Assembly: GCF_018403185.1 (NCBI RefSeq)
Contig: NZ_BOSE01000002.1
Location: 729,501 to 793,500 of the forward strand
DNA from: Paenibacillus montaniterrae
GTDB taxonomy: Bacteria > Bacillota > Bacilli > Paenibacillales > Paenibacillaceae
DNA length: 64,000 bases
Direction: 5' to 3'
The notes below the pieces were generated by a model, which searched no databases, was not told the origin of the DNA, and worked only from the letters and a program-made list of their open reading frames with translations. This document shows positions 25,969-34,827 of the stretch, one piece after another (position 1 is the first letter of the stretch; every line of letters starts with the position of its first letter). The position numbers and the translations under genes were made by a program.

Positions 25969-26117
25969 TTTGGTTACCTCTCTTGTTAATTTATACAAAG
26001 TATCTCATAAGGTGGATTAATTGGGAAACAAGAAACTTTCCGACTTTTTCTTATTGTATCACTTGTCTCATCGATTTTGATTTATATACCGGCCTATATC
26101 GGATTGTAAAATTAAAA

Positions 26118-26154
26118 AAGCAGGCCTAGCCACTTTCGACGGCTGAGCCTGCTT
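26118..26154 (-). terminator. Terminator of 52-residue small gene
   Basis: AAGCAGGC (26118-26125) pairs with GCCTGCTT (26147-26154), with inner TAGCC/GGCT pairing; on the minus strand it is followed by CTTTTTTAAT. Confidence 0.75.
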
Positions 26155-26180
26155 CTGCTCTTTTCGAGTATTCATTTAAT

Positions 26181-26339
26181 TTAGCTTTGGTTGCGGTTAA
26201 TAATAGGTACCGTGATTTCCTCAGGATACTCGATATTCGAATCACCGTTAAATTCACGATCCATAAGGATATTGGCTTGTTCTGTCTCAGTTTTGTCAGA
26301 CAGGCGTTGATCCTTTTCAGAATCTTGCTCACGTTCCAA
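26181..26339 (-). CDS. Small acidic/polar protein, 52 aa
   Basis: A short gene starting at TTG 26339, six or seven bases after AAGGAGG, and ended by a strong terminator 27 bases past its stop. The protein is highly charged (MEREQDSEKDQRLSDKTETE at the start, TVPIINRNQS at the end) with no membrane segment or cysteine; it looks largely disordered. Some spore-associated small proteins have this character, but I do not recognise a family. The combination of ideal ribosome binding site, frame and terminator is the support. Confidence 0.55.
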   Translation of the reverse strand: MEREQDSEKDQRLSDKTETEQANILMDREFNGDSNIEYPEEITVPIINRNQS

Positions 26340-26386
26340 GTCTATCCCCTCCTTCCAAAGAGGTAGTATTTCCACATGAAGAAATA

Positions 26387-26525
26387 CTATTCCGGAAGAT
26401 TATTATGCTCAGCGAACAAGACCAAAATGCTAACCAAAAATAAAAATTGATCTGTGCTTAAAGCCTTAAAGTAGCTATTCCCCCCTTCATCACCCGTCAT
26501 CTCGCTGATGAAATAAAAAGAAATA
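26387..26525 (-). pseudogene. Decayed 3' copy of the small membrane protein gene at 25600
   Basis: Minus-strand translation reads FYFISEMTGDEGGNSYFKAL then STDQFLFLVSILVLF, against FYFISEMAGNAEWSGYFKPL and SPNQFLLLVSILNLI in the intact protein; DNA identity is obvious over about 100 bases. The copy lacks the first half, then diverges and stops at 26387. It begins directly at the end of the GH28 gene, so it is a truncated tandem duplicate with no start. Confidence 0.75.
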
Positions 26526-26533
26526 ACTCACCG

Positions 26534-27895
26534 TCAGTCCACATATTCCACAATATCATGACTCACCAATTTACTATTCTCCACAAAGGTTGACGGTCTG
26601 GTATCCTTGTTTAAAGCACGTAAACGAACTCGATCAAGCGTTAGACGCTCAACATTACGAATATCTAAAAAGGTAGCTCTGCTCCAATCTGGATAATAAT
26701 TCTCCGATACCTGCTCCGGATGCTCAAACCTCATATCCCACACCTTTGGATATTCCTTCGGGATGCTTTGACCATCTACTCCGCCGATTGAGGTGTACAT
26801 TATATCGCTTAACACTAAATCTTTAATCGGATAGCTTTCATGTGCATCGACACGTATCCCGTTGAATTGCGGAGAACCCATCATATCATCAGTAAAGCGA
26901 TAATGTATGTTTTTCATCTCATCATCATCCGTAGCTATAACATTAGATATTGTAATTCGTTCTAAGCGACCGATTTCAGGCATTGTATGTAAACTGATTG
27001 AAGAGCCTATTACATCCAATCTATTATTTAACAGGATAAAGATCGGTCTACTAACATTTCTCATAACCATGCCCTGTACAACGATATCTGATATGGAACC
27101 GCCTTCCGTGCATTCTATTTTTATGCCTTCGCGCCAAACATTTTCGAAGGTACAATTTTGAATAACAACATTGGAAATCTCACCTATTGACTTTAATCCA
27201 ATTCGAATGGCTGCACAGATTGATGTAAAGTGGCAATTGGTAATATGCACATTCTTCATTGGGTACTGACGACTACTCGATTGGAGACAAAGATTATCGT
27301 CCGTTCCCAGTATGCTGCAGTTTGAAACAAATACATTTTGGCAGCCGTCAAAATCCAGGCCATCTCCGTTATACTTTTTTTCATTTCGAATATCCAGATT
27401 TTCACACCATATATCCTCACTATCTAAAAAGGCAGTTGTCCAGGCCGCTGTATTGTATAGCTTCAAATCCTTCAAATGTACGTTCTTGCAACGTAATATC
27501 CGTATCATCATCGGACGATCGATTGTTCCTTCATTCGGGAAAAAGTCAGCATTCCCGTTAATGGTCCCCTTGCCGACAATTCCAATATTCGTTGCATCCT
27601 CTGCATATATAAAGCATTTATCCATATCCTGCTCGTTCACATAACGGTTATAATGCGTATCTGCACTGTAATCACGAATATCGGGGTTAGCGAGCAACAC
27701 TGCTGAAGGATTAATTTGCAAATAAACATTGGATTTTAAGCGAATGGTTCCAGCTACAAAGGTACCTCCATGCAGCAGCACATAGCCTCCCCCTGCTTGA
27801 TGGCAATCATCAATTGCAGCTTGAATCGACTTTGTGTCAACAGATAAGCCATCCCCCTTTGCACCATACTTGCGAACATCAAATTTATCGGTCAT
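26534..27895 (-). CDS. Glycoside hydrolase family 28-like (polygalacturonase fold)
   Basis: A 453-residue right-handed beta-helix enzyme without signal peptide. It starts FDVRKYGAKGDGLSVDTKSI, the pectinase N-terminal block, and carries the acidic cluster of GH28: NGDGLDFDG (about 177-185) and GTDDNLCLQSS (about 197-207), with EGIKIE further on. The usual GHG and RIK motifs are changed (AAIRIGLKS), so activity on a modified or unusual galacturonide or rhamnogalacturonide is possible. Start ATG 27895 is 9 bases after GGAGG; the ATG at 27904 overlaps that site. It is divergent from the heparinase-type genes, and belongs to the same locus. Confidence 0.85.
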   Translation of the reverse strand: MTDKFDVRKYGAKGDGLSVDTKSIQAAIDDCHQAGGGYVLLHGGTFVAGTIRLKSNVYLQINPSAVLLANPDIRDYSADTHYNRYVNEQDMDKCFIYAEDATNIGIVGKGTINGNADFFPNEGTIDRPMMIRILRCKNVHLKDLKLYNTAAWTTAFLDSEDIWCENLDIRNEKKYNGDGLDFDGCQNVFVSNCSILGTDDNLCLQSSSRQYPMKNVHITNCHFTSICAAIRIGLKSIGEISNVVIQNCTFENVWREGIKIECTEGGSISDIVVQGMVMRNVSRPIFILLNNRLDVIGSSISLHTMPEIGRLERITISNVIATDDDEMKNIHYRFTDDMMGSPQFNGIRVDAHESYPIKDLVLSDIMYTSIGGVDGQSIPKEYPKVWDMRFEHPEQVSENYYPDWSRATFLDIRNVERLTLDRVRLRALNKDTRPSTFVENSKLVSHDIVEYVD

Positions 27896-28145
27896 CGTAA
27901 TCATCCTCCATTTATTATCCGTGTTGATATATGGCTAGTGTAGAAGAGTCGCACATCGGCTCATATGAAGCTTTTTAAGGTAAATGTCAGCTTTTTTAAG
28001 AAAATTAAAAATTGAACTCCCTCCAAAGCTCGGATTCTTTCATATTTAAGGCTTTCGTTAAATTTGAGTGCTACTGCACTCGCCTCACTTATTAGATGAT
28101 GTACATATCTATAACGTTACTTATCCAATAAGGAGGAAAGCTTCT

Positions 28146-31100
28146 ATGGAGACAACAGCTTCAACGGAGACAACAGCTTCAACGAGCCGAGCAGCACTTT
28201 TAAATGTGATAAGGGAAGCCGAGCAGCTCCTTCAAGCTAGTAGTGAATATTTTACGGAGGGAGCTAAAGTAGATATTTTAGATTTGCTTCAATCAGCCAA
28301 GCAAGCGCTGCAAGCTGCTGCTTCTCCGTTCACTCGCAATAGACAGTTTTACAAATACGAGGATGCGGATCACTACTTGTTCCACATCGATCGCTTTACG
28401 ATGGTTCCGCCCTTCCAAAGGGATGGCGATGTATATACGCGCTATGGCTTAGTCGAGGCGCTAGCGTGGTTAAAGCAGCAGCATCTATTGGCTGGTGGAC
28501 TAGCACAAACTCGCAGTCGCGCTAAGCTGGCACTGCAAAAAGCAGATGAGCTGTTGCAGCAGGCAAAAGTCGGAGAACAGGTCGGAAATTACCCAGCAAA
28601 CAGCCTGCGCAGCTTACAGGCAGCCACTGACAAATTAAGCGCTGCGTTAAATGATCCAGCAGCTACCCAAGAGCAACTAGCAACAGCTGCCGTCAAATGC
28701 TTTAACGAGCTAAGAGCTTGCCGGCATTCGAGAATATTACGCACCGATGCTGATCCTTTTTGTTCACTATATATGAATGACGAGGAGCTAGGTTCGCTCA
28801 AAGCAACCATTCGTAAGGATCCCTTTATCGCAAGCTACTATGACAAAATCAAGGCTTTATCCGATCAATTTACGCTCGATGAATTGCAACGCTCACTTGA
28901 ACTAATAAGCGATCAGCAGGCAGATTACGACGAGTTGAATCAGCACTTCTATTTATGGAGCTCTACCGATAAAATTGTTAACTTCCAAGCTCCACAAGGG
29001 ACTGACTATGGCAAAATCTCGTTTATATTACCTTCGATAGAAAATGAAACCGATGGATTAGGGCATGTATGGATTGATAACGTTCAAATCCATTCCGCTA
29101 GCGAAGGGCAGCTTACGATTCATAATCATCATTTTGAAGAGGGCGATACAGCTCCATTGTATTGGATTCCTGTTGCAAGAAAGGGCACTCCTATTATGAA
29201 ATGGGAGGATCAATATCCGTTCCATGGCGGCGCTGACAGCAGCTCGACCGCACGTTCGATCTACATGTGCAATCCAACGCATCAGGACGAGGCATCCTGG
29301 GAATATAGCGAATCTATTCCCCTCATCAGTGGAAATAAATATACGCTAATATTTGATGCCAAAATTGATGGAAAGCTTGTACGCGGCATTAAAACGGTGC
29401 TTACCTTCTATAATGAGCGTCATGAGGACCTTGGACAGTTTGAATATTACTTCAATCGCAAATCTTCCATTGCTGCAGGTCGTTATCAGCTTGCCATGCA
29501 ATGTGATGCCATTCAATATCATCTTACTCGCGATCGCTACTATGCAGAAAAGGTTAAAGCTGCTCTATTGTTCATCTTTAACGATTTTTGTCAGGGTGCC
29601 GAGCATTGGATGATCACTAACCTTCGTCCAGAGGGAAGTGATAGCTATGGCGCTGTACAAGCGGGGCGCTTATTAAGCGTAGCAGCAGTTAGCTATTCCA
29701 TGATCAAGTCTGCCAACGTCTTTACGGCTGCAGAAAAGGATCGCTTCTACGGAATGATTAAATATATGCTGCGTTATGTGCTGGACCTGCGCGATCGTAC
29801 AGAATGGACGACCTATGAAGCACAAAGAGGCTGCAGTAATTGGCAAACGGATATGTGTGCCGGTGCCGGACTAATGATGATGGTATTAACAGACTTTCCA
29901 GAGCGACTGTCCTGGCTATATAACGCTGAAACGATACTAAAGGCACAGCTAGCCCTCAATGTTAACGATGATTCCTCTTGGCCGGAATCGATTCGATACC
30001 ATGTTGCAGCACTGGAACGCTTTGCAGGCTATGCAAAAATATGTGGCCGTATAACGGGAGAGGATTGGTTTGCGACATCAGCACTCGTACCTATGTTCGA
30101 GTATTTAGTAGCTATGCAAACCCCTGCCTATCCTTACTTTGATCATTGCATCGGTACGCCGCCATTTGGCGATCATGCGCTAACAGCAGGTGCAGAGTAT
30201 GGCTGCTTCCCTGTTTATATATCAGAGGTAGAGAAGATTGATAAAGGCTTGGCGGATCGTATGCTTCTTACCTGGAAGGCTGCAGGAATGCCAGTAAAGA
30301 AGCTGTGGGGAGAAGGCATTGTATTCGAAAATCTTATCTCGTCATTGCTGCATTACGAAGTGACGACAGAGCTAACATTAGCGTCGACAGCAAGCTACCC
30401 GGACTCCGGTATCTACATTTTTAGAAATCATATGAACACCGACAAGCAAAGCTACTTTGCGATTATGTCTAGCCCTAACAAGATAGCACATGGTCATCTG
30501 GATCAAGGCTCCTTTATTCTATACAAAAACTCCATTCCACTCGTTATGGATACGGGCATTGAAGGATATTTTGATTCAAGCACGCAGTGGCATATTAGCT
30601 CTTATTCGCATGCGTGTGTGCAATTCTCTACGAATAAAAAGGCTGAGCCCTTGCATGGTGTGGAAGCAATTAATCTATCCGCAGGTACGTACAGCCTGGA
30701 GCGCGGATGGGTGGATGTTCCTGTGTCTAGTCGCGTAATTGACGTCACGCTAACCGATCAGCTCGATTCCATCACAATTGAGATTGAAAACCCGGAGGGT
30801 GCCGGCAAGCATATTCGCCATGTGACGTACATTAAACGTTCAGATCTGTACATCATTAAGGATACCGTTGAACAATTCGCAGGCGATGTGCTGTTCTCGC
30901 TACCAATCGCAGCGATCGATGCCCGTATCGAGCGTCAAAGCATCGTAGCTAGCTGTCCAGCTAATCTAAATCTGGATGTACATTTTGTAAGCGAGCTCCA
31001 ATCCCTTACGTTAGATACTGGTCGTTCAACTCACTTTTTTGATGGGGACGATATGAGCTGCTCCTATATGACCTATGTTCGAGCCGTTGCAGCTGCTTCG

Positions 31101-31253
31101 TCTGGCTTTCTTACGATTCTAGCACCGAGAGAAGCTGATCAGGCCCCTATTAACATAGTCGCTCAATCGACAGATTCATTTATTATTCAAGATGCAGCGC
31201 ATCACTATCAGATCAAGATCAATTCAGGCGACAACACCATTACCGTATACTAG
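28146..31253 (+). CDS. Heparinase II/III-family polysaccharide lyase-like protein, 1035 aa
   Basis: A large protein without signal peptide. Residues 1-20 contain a short tandem repeat (METTASTETTAS). Helices occupy about 20-200, a jelly-roll carbohydrate-binding-like segment 270-440 (GHVWIDNVQIHSASEGQLTI), an alpha/alpha toroid about 450-730 (NWQTDMCAGAGLMMMVL) and a heparinase II/III beta-sandwich from about 760 with AHGHLDQGSFILYKNSIPLV. The latter holds the His-x-Asp-Gln core typical of the superfamily, whose enzymes cleave uronic-acid polysaccharides by beta-elimination. ATG 28146 follows AAGGAGG by 9 bases. A second lyase starts 13 bases after its stop. No secretion signal implies that it acts on imported oligosaccharides. 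Confidence 0.82.
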   Translation: METTASTETTASTSRAALLNVIREAEQLLQASSEYFTEGAKVDILDLLQSAKQALQAAASPFTRNRQFYKYEDADHYLFHIDRFTMVPPFQRDGDVYTRYGLVEALAWLKQQHLLAGGLAQTRSRAKLALQKADELLQQAKVGEQVGNYPANSLRSLQAATDKLSAALNDPAATQEQLATAAVKCFNELRACRHSRILRTDADPFCSLYMNDEELGSLKATIRKDPFIASYYDKIKALSDQFTLDELQRSLELISDQQADYDELNQHFYLWSSTDKIVNFQAPQGTDYGKISFILPSIENETDGLGHVWIDNVQIHSASEGQLTIHNHHFEEGDTAPLYWIPVARKGTPIMKWEDQYPFHGGADSSSTARSIYMCNPTHQDEASWEYSESIPLISGNKYTLIFDAKIDGKLVRGIKTVLTFYNERHEDLGQFEYYFNRKSSIAAGRYQLAMQCDAIQYHLTRDRYYAEKVKAALLFIFNDFCQGAEHWMITNLRPEGSDSYGAVQAGRLLSVAAVSYSMIKSANVFTAAEKDRFYGMIKYMLRYVLDLRDRTEWTTYEAQRGCSNWQTDMCAGAGLMMMVLTDFPERLSWLYNAETILKAQLALNVNDDSSWPESIRYHVAALERFAGYAKICGRITGEDWFATSALVPMFEYLVAMQTPAYPYFDHCIGTPPFGDHALTAGAEYGCFPVYISEVEKIDKGLADRMLLTWKAAGMPVKKLWGEGIVFENLISSLLHYEVTTELTLASTASYPDSGIYIFRNHMNTDKQSYFAIMSSPNKIAHGHLDQGSFILYKNSIPLVMDTGIEGYFDSSTQWHISSYSHACVQFSTNKKAEPLHGVEAINLSAGTYSLERGWVDVPVSSRVIDVTLTDQLDSITIEIENPEGAGKHIRHVTYIKRSDLYIIKDTVEQFAGDVLFSLPIAAIDARIERQSIVASCPANLNLDVHFVSELQSLTLDTGRSTHFFDGDDMSCSYMTYVRAVAAASSGFLTILAPREADQAPINIVAQSTDSFIIQDAAHHYQIKINSGDNTITVY

Positions 31254-31266
31254 GAGGAATAAACAT

Positions 31267-34200
31267 ATGCTTGGACGCGTTAATCTTCTTCGTGATTGGA
31301 CGGTGACTACCGAAGGCAGTTCCGCTCCCTCTCCTACTATGATTCATGTCAATCATCCGAAACCTTCTGACGGAGACGGCTGGTATTCTATTGGCTTTGA
31401 AAAAGGGAATCATTATTGCTTTGATACAATGGGCTGGTACGGCTTAGAAATTGAATTTGAATCCAATCATCTTGTTTCCGAATTTAAAATTAATGCTCAT
31501 TTTATAAATCATCCTGACATTGAAGCAAATGTAAAAAGCTCCACTAAAGGAAGAAATACGCTTTATGTGAGTTTGTTAGATTTTGAGATCGAAAGGGCAA
31601 AGGCAAATGTATGGAGATTTTTAACAGGCTTTACCTTTACAAGTAATGCTTCGTTATTAAGCATTTCACTCCTGCGTGCGAAGGAGATCTTCGTCCATTC
31701 AAGCTGTAAAGGGAAAGCTGGTGATGTGAATGAGGAGATCACCTATACCGTTACGCTGCTGAATTGCACCGAGCAGGAGCAGCTCGTAGCCATTAAGCAG
31801 CAATTTGATGGCTGGGAGTCTCTGATCGCTAGAATCTCTCCTAGTGAAGTAGAGTTAAAGCCTGCTCAATCCATTGATATCAAGGTTCGGCTCACTATGC
31901 ATCAAGATATCGTTCCCGGAGGCCATGAATATACAACCTTAAACATTACAGCAAATGGTGGCAGTAATCATACGACAGCGTTACAGCTGATCACCTCTCG
32001 CAAGCTTCCGCATCCATATATTTATTGGAATAAAGAGCAATGGAAGCATCGCAAGGAACTCATTGATAAGCATGAATGCTTTCAGCCAGGCTATCAGAAA
32101 ATGATAAACGATGCAGACCAGTGGATCGTTAAGCCTCCTCTATCCATTGATGAAAGAGATTATTGCTATGATACATCTGAGGAGCATTATATTATGTCAG
32201 CAGCCTATGCCTATGCCTTGACTGGGGAACAGCGTTATGCGGAAAAGGTCGCTCAGTTTTTTAGATACTTTACTGATCCGCTCAACGGCTACCCCAATAA
32301 ATTAAAGGGCTGTAGTCAGAGCTATGTGCAAGAGGGGCATTTCTTTCAGCATCTGGCGATTCCGTACGATATTATCTATGAAGCAAATGTATTGTCGGCA
32401 GATGAGCATCAAGCAATCGAGCATTGCTTCCGATTGTATATGGATATTCTTGATGTTCATATTCAAAGCGGACATATTTCTAATTGGTTGTTATCTGAGA
32501 TTACCGGGGCCGTTTATTGTGCGATGGCTCTTCAGGATATGGATCGGGTATTTCGCTTCGTATATGGGGCCGGTGGAACGATCGAGCAGATGAAATACGG
32601 CCTGTTCAATGATGGCTGGTGGTATGAATGCACGGTTAGCTATAATACATGGGTCGCCTCGATGTGCCTTCATACTGCGCATGCCTTGCTTCCATTCGGC
32701 ATTAATATCATTCATGCGCATTTTCCGGTGCCATACAATAAGCAAGTCGATAGCACGTATAAAGCGCAGCCGCCACATATTCGCTTCGGCATGGTGAACG
32801 AGCGTTGGGGCGGCAACCAAAAAAACTATATTTGTGTAAAGGATATGTTCGATGCTGCGATTCCTTTTCTTGATTATCGAGGAGTTATCTTTGGCATTAA
32901 TGACTCCTATGAACGAAAGCTTGAAGGCGTTCATTTTGGCTCCACGTATGATCTGGCCTACCATTACTATAAGGATGAGCAATACGTGCCGATTATGAAG
33001 CAGCAGCAGTACGTCGATCCCATCTTTGGTCATGCTGAGCTTCCAGATGTCGTCTCTTCATCCATCGCTAATAATGCATACTCCGATAATATAGGCATAG
33101 CGATGCTGCGCAGTCAGAAAAAAGGCAGAGCACAGGCTGAGCAAATTCAAGCCGTTCTTAGATACGGCTCACACGGATATGCGCACGGGCATTTTGATCG
33201 TACTGAACTGCTATCGATTATGCGATACGGACGAAGCTTTTATAATCCTGAGCATGTATGGTGGGGCTATCTCCATTTTATGTACAAATTTTATGTTCAA
33301 AATTCGATGACTAAAAATATGGTCGTTGTTGATAACAAGATGCAGGTTCCGGCAGATTCGAGAAGAACTCTGTTTTACTCAGGTGAGATGGTTCAAGCAG
33401 CCGCTGTAGAAACAACAGCAGCATGGGCATACCCGCCTTATGGCGGCATGATTTATCAGGAAGGTGAAACATTAGAGCAGCGCGCTGCTTTAAATGCAAG
33501 CTGCTTACCTGGTTCACCGCCTGATGCAGCATACGGGCAGCTTTCCCATTATAGTGAGCCTATTTTTCAAAAAAGATTAATGGCGGTAACGGATGACTAT
33601 ATCGTAATGTTCGATTATGTTAGCGGAACGGAAGAGCATCAATTCGACTCCTTATTGCAAATCAAGGGCTTTCAGCAGCTAACTGCCGACTCGCTAGAAA
33701 AAGTAAAGCAAACGAGCCAATGGACGACTAACCCGCTTTCTGACGGTCAATTTATTACAGATTGTCATTGGTTTAAAGTAAAGGGGCAAAGCTTGGCCCA
33801 ATTCGAAACGGTATTTGGTGACGGAGAGGATCTTAGAGGAACACGCAGCTTTTACAATACACCAGGCTCGCTAAAATTAAATGTCCACACTGCGTGGCCG
33901 CTTCAATCAGAGCAAATTATCGGTCGAGCCGCTGAGGATCATAGCATGATGATCCCTATGAGCTATCGTGTTGAAGCAGACGTCGAGGAAAATGCACAGG
34001 TGCTGGCAAGTGGTCGCTTGGATGCTTGGCTGCTAGGTGAAGGCAGGGTTGAAATCGAGCTAACTCCGACGATGAGATCACTATCTTTAATCGTGAACAA
34101 TCATCCGCTATATAATGAGCAGAAGTATCCTTATCGATCGAAGCAGGGCTTGTTTTGGGGAGCAGCCTATCTTGAAACACGAGATGGCAAGCAAATTCCA

Positions 34201-34683
34201 ATTCACGAATTGCCTCTAGCCTTTCAAAATGTCGACCATGGCTACGGCATCGGTAAAGATTATGAAAATGGAAGGGTAACAATAGTTGGCAATGAGTATC
34301 CATATGCGATACCGACAAGCCCGATTGATCATTCGTGCGAAGCAATTATTACTGTACCTCTTCCCGAGGAGCTTCACGCAGTCAAATTTGTTGGTCTGAT
34401 CGGTGCTGACGCATTTCCGGGAGATGAAGCCCAACGTCGCATCACCTACGGTGTAAGAACGAATGGCAAGCTTGCACGCTACATTACCATTATTGAGCCA
34501 TTTGAACAAGAAGCGATGATCTCCTCCATACAGCCAATGAGCGAAAACAAAGTGATTATTCAATTACGTGATGGGCGTTCGCAGGAAATAGAAGTTGAAC
34601 ATATGGATAGTCAGCGCAATCAACTATCAATCTCTGAATACAGCAACGGATTACTCATAAGAAAGGAAACTACTCAGCAGTAA
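31267..34683 (+). CDS. Heparinase II/III-family polysaccharide lyase-like protein, 1138 aa
   Basis: A second, longer lyase-like protein, also without signal peptide. The N-terminal 250 residues are beta-rich (carbohydrate-binding-like), followed by an alpha/alpha toroid (about 270-560; FNDGWWYECTVSYNTWVASM near 449-468) and a beta-sandwich from about 600 with the conserved block YGSHGYAHGHFDRTELLSIM near 631-650. The toroid Asn/Tyr/His region and HGHFD resemble oligo-alginate and heparinase-type lyases. ATG 31267 follows AGGAGG; it is 13 bases after the first lyase, so both are co-translated. It ends at a terminator. It is not a close copy of the first lyase, so the pair probably splits different linkages. 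Confidence 0.82.
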   Translation: MLGRVNLLRDWTVTTEGSSAPSPTMIHVNHPKPSDGDGWYSIGFEKGNHYCFDTMGWYGLEIEFESNHLVSEFKINAHFINHPDIEANVKSSTKGRNTLYVSLLDFEIERAKANVWRFLTGFTFTSNASLLSISLLRAKEIFVHSSCKGKAGDVNEEITYTVTLLNCTEQEQLVAIKQQFDGWESLIARISPSEVELKPAQSIDIKVRLTMHQDIVPGGHEYTTLNITANGGSNHTTALQLITSRKLPHPYIYWNKEQWKHRKELIDKHECFQPGYQKMINDADQWIVKPPLSIDERDYCYDTSEEHYIMSAAYAYALTGEQRYAEKVAQFFRYFTDPLNGYPNKLKGCSQSYVQEGHFFQHLAIPYDIIYEANVLSADEHQAIEHCFRLYMDILDVHIQSGHISNWLLSEITGAVYCAMALQDMDRVFRFVYGAGGTIEQMKYGLFNDGWWYECTVSYNTWVASMCLHTAHALLPFGINIIHAHFPVPYNKQVDSTYKAQPPHIRFGMVNERWGGNQKNYICVKDMFDAAIPFLDYRGVIFGINDSYERKLEGVHFGSTYDLAYHYYKDEQYVPIMKQQQYVDPIFGHAELPDVVSSSIANNAYSDNIGIAMLRSQKKGRAQAEQIQAVLRYGSHGYAHGHFDRTELLSIMRYGRSFYNPEHVWWGYLHFMYKFYVQNSMTKNMVVVDNKMQVPADSRRTLFYSGEMVQAAAVETTAAWAYPPYGGMIYQEGETLEQRAALNASCLPGSPPDAAYGQLSHYSEPIFQKRLMAVTDDYIVMFDYVSGTEEHQFDSLLQIKGFQQLTADSLEKVKQTSQWTTNPLSDGQFITDCHWFKVKGQSLAQFETVFGDGEDLRGTRSFYNTPGSLKLNVHTAWPLQSEQIIGRAAEDHSMMIPMSYRVEADVEENAQVLASGRLDAWLLGEGRVEIELTPTMRSLSLIVNNHPLYNEQKYPYRSKQGLFWGAAYLETRDGKQIPIHELPLAFQNVDHGYGIGKDYENGRVTIVGNEYPYAIPTSPIDHSCEAIITVPLPEELHAVKFVGLIGADAFPGDEAQRRITYGVRTNGKLARYITIIEPFEQEAMISSIQPMSENKVIIQLRDGRSQEIEVEHMDSQRNQLSISEYSNGLLIRKETTQQ

Positions 34684-34691
34684 ACTACATG

Positions 34692-34721
34692 CCCCAGAGT
34701 GCTGTTCAACACATTCTGGGG
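34692..34721 (+). terminator. Terminator after the second lyase
   Basis: CCCCAGA (34692-34698) pairs with TCTGGGG (34715-34721), followed by ATTCTTTTA. It lies 9 bases past the lyase stop. Confidence 0.75.
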
Positions 34722-34827
34722 ATTCTTTTATATTAAAAAACTTCCATTATTCATTAAAAACGTTACATACCTACTACTAGCATTCATCTACTATAATAGA
34801 CTTCACGATCTACGATGGAGGGACATT

